From Lepraria neglecta (lineage: Eukaryota; Ascomycota; Lecanoromycetes; Lecanorales; Stereocaulaceae): 64,000 nt of DNA. Below, one piece after another: positions 57,700 to 64,000 of this stretch. The translations under genes and the position numbers were made by a program. Location of the stretch: assembly GCA_033220425.1 (NCBI GenBank), contig CM065652.1, positions 1,550,001-1,614,000 of the forward strand, read 5' to 3'. Each line of letters starts with the position of its first letter. The stretch's first letter is position 1. The notes below the pieces were generated by a model. The model was not told where the DNA came from, did no database searches, and worked only from the letters and a program-made list of their open reading frames with translations.

Positions 57700-59391
57700 T
57701 ATGCAGGCACACTCTAAGAATTTGGGAGCGCTCGATCAGCGACTTGAAAGAAATCGTGGGATCTTCAAACAGCCAAGATCCCGCGATCAAGTCCGAACCA
57801 CTCGAATTGGACCTATCGATACCAAGATATATTTGTGGCCTGGACAACGACGAGTCTAACAAATCTTGCTTCCCATTCTAGGCACAATCACGTATCTCGT
57901 GTTTTCACTTGTCCAGTGAAAGGCTGCAAAAAGTACTACTATTCCCAGCTAGCACTCGAAAATCACCAGTATAACAAACATACTCTATAAGTGCTCGCTC
58001 TGTCTCTAGAAGAAGGCGACATAGCCAACAATAATGCCTTTCTCAGCCAATGTTCATATCCTGGATGTAGACTGGTTTGCCCGGACCTGCATACCCTCTT
58101 CGAGCATTACGACGGCTTGCATCCTCTTTTGATATACCAACCTGAGAATGCTAAACCCTACAAATGCCCCTTCTACGCTAAGAGATACGTCAAGGAGCGA
58201 TACATGCAGGCACATCAGTACAGCAGTCACAGGCCAAATCGCTGGGCACCTACGATTAACAATGACCCAGGTCCGGACCAGCAAACTCTCTTCCGAGAAT
58301 CCCATGGATCAATCGTTGAGAAAGCCTCTCAAGCAGCATCTGAGTCTTCTGAGCCCGATGTGAAAGGCGATCAGTCATCTAGTGAATCTGAAGATCTATA
58401 AGATGCAGAGGAAGAGTACATGAGATTCCTTCAAGACGAAGAGGAAGAGGAAGAATACTCCATTACGATAAGCAATGGAAGAATATACATAAACGATGAT
58501 TTAGTACTGGGTAGCCCAGAGCCTGAAGATTTTGGTCCAACAGACGCTGGAAGCTCGCCAAGCCTTCATGCCCTTGCGCAGCGCAGCGAGAGGATGGCAA
58601 TTGGATACTTACTCCAACCGCAGTCGACAGATCGTACAATAACAGATGCAGAGGATGACGATGAATACCCTGAGGTAGTCGCGCTTGACCAAGACGAGCT
58701 ATCGCGGGGAACGTACCATTCGAGCTCCTTTGACGTTTCTGATCAGTTTGCGAACCCCGAACAAGGCCTCCGCATTTCTCGCTAGGTGCTGTGTCTCTTA
58801 CACCTGAATCAATCGATCAGCGTCTGTGAGCTCAAAGATCTCTGGACGATTCTCCTCATGTCGGATCATCGCATTCTCATCCTACAGCAGCTTCGCGACA
58901 TCAACATCGATGAAGCCGAGACCAAGACCCTCTCAATCCTGCATAGCACTGTACTCAGCGAATTGATCAGCGCATGGGCACAACTCAAGCTCTTTCCGCT
59001 CCAAAGCTTCGCAGAGGCATTCCCATACGCCTCATCGGCAAAGGAGACAATCTACGAAGTCTTGAAGTACTGTTTAACACTCGAAGCCATCATCAATGAG
59101 AGTCGCAAAACAGCGATAAATTAGGAATATTCGGTTCCCGATCTTGTGCGAAGACCACCTTTAGATGCAGACAGTATTTCTATGGACATGCCATTCGCCA
59201 ATCTTATCGAGTCTCTTGCGGAAAGAGTCAAATGCAGGTTGGTGTATCAGAGATGGGTACAATTCACTAATGTGATGATCCTAAGGGAGATTGGCCCGTA
59301 CATTCAAGATTTAAAGACTGTGGTTAGAGCGATGTATCCTGAAAGGTTTCATGGTGGAGCTTGGTATCGTACGTACGAGCTGGATCGATAG
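57700..59391 (+). pseudogene. C2H2 zinc-finger protein gene with four in-frame stop codons
   Basis: From 57883 to 59391 one frame (503 codons) reads as protein throughout, yet has stops at 57988 (TAA), 58399 (TAA), 58783 (TAG) and 59122 (TAG). It begins with a clear finger (FTCPVKGCKKYYYSQLALENHQYNKH), then CSYPGCRLVCPDLHTLFEHYDGLH, then a degenerate third finger. An acidic Ser/Glu-rich region (about 58350-58460) and a helical C-terminal domain (about 58800-59390) follow. A further coding-like stretch in another frame (about 57700-57880, DPAIKSEPLELDLSIPRYICG) joins by a frameshift. All four stops suit CAA or CAG changed by C-to-T. Probably a transcription-factor-like gene inactivated by RIP. 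No DNA target can be given. Confidence 0.65.
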
Positions 59392-60653
59392 AAGTTATTC
59401 GGCTTGTTAATGTAATGGCATTGTAATTCTACCTGGTAATGCTATACTCTTGTGGTTTTTTGTATTGATGTTTTTCTTCATTCATGCTGTTAGATACGTA
59501 CCCTGCTTTTGAGTCTTCTTGTCCAAATACTGGTATTGAACCCCTCCCTGACAGGAAATGAATTCACCCCAAATCGCAGCATTCAGCAAGCCGTGTTCTT
59601 AAAGTTTTACCTACATCCTTAATCGGAGATCTGTTCGTTAATATCTTCTTATCGCACTATATCGGAGAAGTATACAGATATAAGCAGTATATATAATCCC
59701 CGAGTAGCCCCTCTAATAAAAATTATACTATGGGTATAGATAAAGGCAAGCCTAAAGACAAGATTCGATTTACTATTATAACTTGCGGATACAATACATT
59801 CGCTAATCTAAGCTTACAGGAATAGGAAACGCAGTCTCCTTTATAAGTGGCTATAATTTTAGTAGTGATACAGGGCTGGATTTGGGCAGACTTCAGCTTA
59901 GTCAGCATTCAGCCCTATAAGCTTGCATATAGACGCTCCCACTCCATAGAACAATCAACAATCTTTACCACCAACACTACTATTATAAACATACAGGAAA
60001 ACCCCGTATCAAGTAGCTTTTCGAATAATCCTACCCCTCCTTTCTATTACGGAGTCTATCCTAGCTTAGAAGGAACTTTATGAGGATAGAAGCAAAAGAG
60101 CTCTCTATGCGGTTGTTTTGAATCATATATTGAATAAGTAAGATATTAAATAAGTTATAGAGTAAAATCTAGCTTAAGAAGATATACGCCAAGCCGGCTA
60201 GCCCTGGCCCTAGGTGGCAAATACCTGAAGTATACTTACATATCTTAGGTAAAGTATATCGCCGATAAAAAGTAACTTGATAGATCTCGGTCAGCTCCGT
60301 TGGGCTTGAGGTCCGTACGCCCCTTTCCGGGGGACCCATCTTATATTCTTCTGTATACTCCCTTTACAATAAGGTCTTTCGGATTGATATCCCAGATGTG
60401 CTATCCGAGGTAATATATCTCGGCATCTAACTTTGTTAATACAGTAATCAGCCATGCAGAAATAGCATTTCGGCTTACTTATCGTAGATACTATCGCCCT
60501 AGCTAAAGCCAAAAGCTGTTTCTTGGTCAGATCAGTGCTTTTTGAGGTTTGCGCAACAGCGCTCGATGCAGGCAAGCAATCAGAAAAAGCGACAGTTAGG
60601 GGGTAACATCACCGAGATATTGAACATTTTGGACGTGGTGTAGTCCCGTTTAG
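59392..60653. other. AT-rich non-coding stretch with possible transposon debris
   Basis: Very AT-rich from about 59,600 to 60,250. On the minus strand, 60575-60291 is an open 94-codon frame with a Cys cluster (KCYFCMADYCINKVRC) that looks like part of a small zinc-binding domain but matches no family I can name. Confidence 0.35.
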
Positions 60654-60706
60654 CTATAGAGTTGCGCTCCTTGAAGCTGTGATGTTCAATACCTGCGGAT
60701 ATCTTG

Positions 60707-61058
60707 TCACTCTAGCTGCCACTTTCTCCCACAGCAAGCCTGGATGTTGGCACTCACAAAAGCGAACGCTATCAATACTGAAGGAGATTGTTAGCTCTGA
60801 CTGGTCGTGTTTCGAACATTGCTTACAATAATCCCAGCCCTTTTTTGACCACTCGCCATTTATAAGCAGGCGCGTAATCACAAAAAGGCTTGAAAATACT
60901 ATCAATGTCAAACTAGTGACAATGACCAGGTTGCTGATAGTAGGCGGATTGACATAATTAGGAACGACACCTGGTGGCAGTGCTGTTGGCGCCGCACTTT
61001 GTCTTGGTTGTAACAGAAAGGCGGGCACATAGTGCCGAAGTGTGTATATACCGCCCAT
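60707..61058 (-). pseudogene. N-terminal fragment of a PTH11/rhodopsin-domain-like fungal membrane protein
   Basis: Exons 61058-60827 and 60777-60707 (49-bp intron) give 100 residues ending at TGA 60707. The pattern PPGVVPNYVNPPTISNLVIV, a first membrane helix, a basic loop ending KKGWDY, then a second helix beginning at the splice (LLIAFAFVSANIQ) is the start of fungal seven-helix integral membrane proteins of the rhodopsin-like superfamily, normally 350-400 residues. The other five helices are missing. An alternative is an unusual short two-helix protein; truncation fits the decayed neighbourhood better. Confidence 0.5.
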
Positions 61059-61967
61059 CGCATAGGATATTCCAAAGATACTTTATAATTCAATGAAGAC
61101 ACAAGATCAATCAAGCAGAACTTTCTCAGGAAGGAGGATCGCACCCGACTTTAACCCCGGGGAGGATTGCCAAACGCAGCACCGCCCCCCATCATCTCAG
61201 CCGCCCTTTATCGAAGCTTACCCGATGTCGTAGTTCACATAATCATGTCAGGTGAAACAGAAAATCCTGTTGGCTTCGATACCCCACATCATACCTTAGG
61301 CGTCCTTTTGCACATGGCACGCCTTCTCCATCGACACTAGCATTGTTTCTATTGTGGTCGACAAGAAAACCTAAATATTTAAGACTCGGCAATTTATTGG
61401 TTGTGATAATCCCTGAGATTCGGAATATCAATGCTTTGCAGAGAAGGGTTTCAGTATCTTATTTAGAGTTCTTAGCCCTCAATCGTCCACTTACTCGGGT
61501 TGAAGTCAATGCCCTTGTGCAAAGCGAAAAGCACTGGTCCACCTTTACGTTTGAAACGGGACATTCCATGTCTATCCCGCTTTCTCGAGCGATCCACTTG
61601 ACCGGGATGAAGCCGGTGTCCTTGTGCAAAGCGAACTGCACTCGCCAAGAAGGCTGCCGATTTCTGTGATGTTGAGCTGCAAATTGTTAGGAAACCAATG
61701 CCTGCGCGTTGAAACAGAGACTAATAGTAGGCCTAGAACATGCGAATTAACTACACTGGGGCAGTAAGACTGCCCCTTCTTTGACAGTACGCTGCGAGTT
61801 GTCGAAGAAAATATGTTTTCGAACCAAAAAAGGCGACTTATGGCCGGCCTACGGCCAATATTATTGGGTAAAGTAAAATACGCTGGCCCACCAATATTGC
61901 CACGTTATTTACGCTTCAAAAAGGAGACTCGGCGCTCATACCCCTTGCCTGAATGAGCAATTCTCCA
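61059..61967. other. non-coding, 3' of the P450 relic
   Basis: No supported gene. A 108-codon plus-strand frame at 61343-61669 contains a direct repeat of CCTTGTGCAAAGCGAA (about 61513 and 61619) but no recognisable domain. Confidence 0.35.
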
Positions 61968-62087
61968 TCAGGGTTTGGAAATAGAAACTCGTGCGCTTTG
62001 GAGATTGGCCGGTCTCCCTTGATAGGGGGTCAATTTGAAGTCGTAGTTCATGATGAGCCGTACTAGAATTACCTTGATCTCAAGGCT

Positions 62088-62197
62088 TTAGCATATTCAA
62101 TATTTTTAAGAATGCTTGGCATTCCAATCCACCGCATCCCCCATACAAATTTATATGCAAAACGCGACAATCAGCCATATATCATCTTTGGAGCCAT
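62088..62197 (+). repeat. left inverted repeat of the 1.08-kb transposon
   Basis: Compared with the right end it carries an extra block of about 34 bp after TTAGCATATTC. The rest aligns closely (ATACAAATTTATATGCAAAACGCGACAATC and on). Confidence 0.8.
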
Positions 62198-63074
62198 TCT
62201 GCCGTCCCAATTGAGTAAATATGAATCCCTAGCTACTATTTATAGACTAACCCTTAGTATTGCAGGCTCGACACGCCCCCTACCGTCTCCCTCCTTATAC
62301 CCCACCGCCATGCCTACACATCTAATAGATACTACTTCCAAGTCTTATACAGATGGGCTTATACGCCACCATTAGAGACTCGTCGCGGTAGCAGCAAAGG
62401 TCCACTATCATACTAGTACCGCCTATAAGTGGGAGAGAAGGATCCAGATATATGGGACTATGGATCCACCAAATCCTCTGTGCCGTGGCTGTTATAGTTA
62501 TATACATACTGCTGTAAAGAATGCCCTTCTTGAGTACCAGCGCAAATACCCGTAGGTATACTGAGACGAGTTAGTAGCCTTCCTGGAAGAAGAATGGGGT
62601 CTTACCGTCTCTTAGCTAACTATCTCTAGGCTTCTTAGGAAAGAGAGAATAAGTAATAAGAAAGGACAACGCGTTGGATATACTCAGAGCCTTCGGCTTC
62701 GTAATAAGTAGCAGGCTTTTATCTGTAACGTAACCGCTGAGCAGCGTTGTCTTTATAGATGAGTCACTTCTTAAGCTGCAGACTGGATAGAGATATATAG
62801 CTTATAGACCAATTGGAGAAGCTACTCGGTGGAGTGATATAGGGGGCGCCTTGCGCCCTACCTTCTTCTTGCCTCCACTACTCCTACTGGTAGCAGTACT
62901 AGCAGCAGCACTGTTCTCCGGCTGGTCGTTAGCGAATCACACCGCCTTGGGGGTACGGTGGCTCTTCCGCGCAGGTTGCTCGGGGGCGGTGGGAGGGGTA
63001 GAAGGGGTGGGGGTGGAGGGCCTGGATCGAGAGGAGCGCTGAGAAGGTATTGCAACACCGTCGTATTCGTATGT

Positions 63075-63171
63075 ATGCGTTTTCTAGGCTTCAAAGATGA
63101 TATATGGATGATTATGTGGTTGATTGTCGCGTTTTGCATATAAATTTGTATGGGCGATGCGAATATGCTAA
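63075..63171 (-). repeat. right inverted repeat of the 1.08-kb transposon
   Basis: Inverse complement of the left end with an extra block of about 11 bp (ACCACATAATC). Its outer end abuts the YFAS codons of the P450 relic. Confidence 0.8.
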
Positions 63172-64000
63172 CTTGCAAAGTATCAACCAGGACACGCATA
63201 TTTCCCGTGCCCAAAATTGAGTAGATTCTTCTCTGTAGTGGCGAACTGGTGGAGATGACCTTCTCCCTGCCTCTGGCGGTACTTGCAATAGCGAAGGCCA
63301 TCAAATACTTCAGGTTCGGGTGTTATCTCCGGATCGTTCTGGATCATATTGACTGGCATGCAAATGTGGGAGCCCTTTGGCAACTCAGTTCCGTCACTAA
63401 GTACATGGTTTTCTTGCATGACTCTGTAATAAGACAGCATACTAGGGGGATTGAACCGCCAACTCTCCTTCATGAAGCTGTCCAACTTGCGCAGCCTGGC
63501 GTAAGACGTCTTTTGCCAGCCCCTGTCCTCGCGGGCGACTTCTCGGACCTCCTCTCGTATTTCTTCGAAATATTTCGGATGTGCGGCCAAGTCGTAGAGA
63601 ACATGAACGGCGTTCATCTATGATTTATATATGGCAGCAAGAGATATCACGATCTCCAAATGAGCCAGATGGTTAGGGTCCGATTCAGATTCATCTGCGC
63701 ATTCCATCGTCCAGGAAAGCAGTGTATCCTTGGTGCCTTTTTCAAGCTTCTCGGACGCCATCAGCTCCCTACGACGGAGGATCTCGGGGACCAGGAGCTT
63801 CTGCGTTTGCCGGATATAGCTGTGACCTTTCTAAGTCGATGGCAAGGTTTTAGAAAGCAATGGATGCACCCATGTGGGAAACAAGCGCATGAAACAGACG
63901 CTCACAAAGACTGCGTACAGTCAGCAAAGCTATTAACAAGGGCTTAGGGTCAAGTTCTCTTACCCTGCTAGGTGAATTGAGTAGATATCTCAAGCCACTT

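Larger units (their letters stand above)
62088..63171 (+). mobile_element. 1.08-kb inverted-repeat transposon with transposase N-terminal fragment
   Basis: The ends TTAGCATATTC and GAATATGCTAA are exact inverses, and imperfect similarity continues for about 100 bp inward (shared ATACAAATTTATATGCAAAA). The flanks repeat CT or CTT. Inside, on the plus strand (about 62310-62760), a broken frame reads as a helix-turn-helix transposase N-terminus (YHTSTAYKWERRIQIYG, ALLEYQRKYP, DELVAFLEEEWGLTVS, ISRLLRKE) with several stops. No DDE catalytic part remains, so it is a non-autonomous, internally deleted copy. The HTH type resembles fungal Tc1/mariner-like transposases, although a TA duplication would give a less clean reconstruction of the host gene. 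Confidence 0.85.
61968..64000 (-). pseudogene. cytochrome P450, interrupted by a transposon and carrying in-frame stops; runs off the window
   Basis: The minus strand reads: an exon from the window edge to 63964 (KWLEIST...), a 53-bp intron (63911-63963), then 63910-63172 with FMRLFPTWVHPLLS and QKLLVPEILRRRELMA. Next come the I-helix region, the ExxR (ESWR in KLDSFMKESWRFNPPS) and the heme loop FGHGKYACPG. Stops are TAG 63968-63970, TAG 63831-63833, TAG 63618-63620 and TGA 63183-63185; the last replaces the Arg after CPG. Right after YFAS the gene is split by a 1.08-kb element and resumes at 62087 as LEIKVILVRLIMNYDFKL, ending TGA at 61968. It resembles ent-kaurene-oxidase-like fungal P450s and is not functional. 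Confidence 0.9.

Noticed and set aside
57883-59391. Altered genetic code in which UAR means Gln
   Set aside because: Intact genes in the same window end in TAA or TAG (RNase T2 TAA, ADH TAG, UTP10 TAG), so these codons work as stops here; RIP explains the pattern.
61513-61640. 16-bp direct repeat CCTTGTGCAAAGCGAA about 108 bp apart
   Set aside because: Two copies only, no array or element around them; not enough for a CRISPR or transposon claim.
1-64000. CRISPR arrays, operons, ribosome-binding sites, tRNA or rRNA genes
   Set aside because: The window is fungal nuclear DNA; no regularly spaced repeats and no convincing tRNA cloverleaf or rRNA sequence were seen by eye. A tRNAscan-SE run would settle the tRNA question.

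Overview
The window is nuclear DNA of a filamentous ascomycete (Pezizomycotina). Genes carry short GT-AG introns of about 47-135 bp with CTRAC-like branch sites. The gene content is typical of these fungi: NACHT-type NLR remnant, P450s, DUF2235 protein, fungal metacaspase, GH16, RNase T2, UTP10, NRDE2, RDH54. Gene style suggests Leotiomycetes, but that is inference and no marker here proves the class.

Layout. 1-5.7 kb is decayed sequence: repeat-rich DNA, then a broken NACHT/ZZ-finger NLR gene on the minus strand. 5.7-13.9 kb holds minus-strand metabolic genes: an intact P450, a small unknown protein, a DUF2235 (Tle1-like) alpha/beta hydrolase and a zinc alcohol dehydrogenase. 14.07-16.20 kb is a complete but mutated pogo/Fot1-type DNA transposon with TA target duplications. 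18-40.9 kb is the conserved core: a 1,840-residue protein with RhoGEF/PH-like regions, a broken SDR gene, an aquaporin, the recombination translocase RDH54, and a divergent pair made of NRDE2 and the nine-exon ribosome-biogenesis factor UTP10. 40.9-43 kb is AT-rich and contains a Tc1-type transposase relic split by a 379-bp solo LTR. 43-56 kb is a second gene island: GT25-like glycosyltransferase, a broken alpha/beta hydrolase, GNAT acetyltransferase, secreted GH16, 2-oxoglutarate/Fe(II) oxygenase, metacaspase, a small unknown gene and a secreted RNase T2. 57.7-64 kb is decayed again: a C2H2 zinc-finger gene with four in-frame stops, AT-rich DNA, a two-helix fragment of a PTH11/rhodopsin-like receptor, and a P450 pseudogene split in its heme-binding segment by a 1.08-kb inverted-repeat transposon.

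Theme. Intact genes alternate with relics. The nonsense codons in the relics (NLR, pogo transposase, SDR, hydrolase, C2H2 gene, P450) are nearly all explained by C-to-T or G-to-A changes, mostly CAR to TAR. This is what repeat-induced point mutation (RIP) produces. The main story of the window is a RIP-active genome with mobile elements decaying NLR, regulatory and P450 genes around a conserved housekeeping block. Exon boundaries below were deduced by hand from splice signals and frame continuity.
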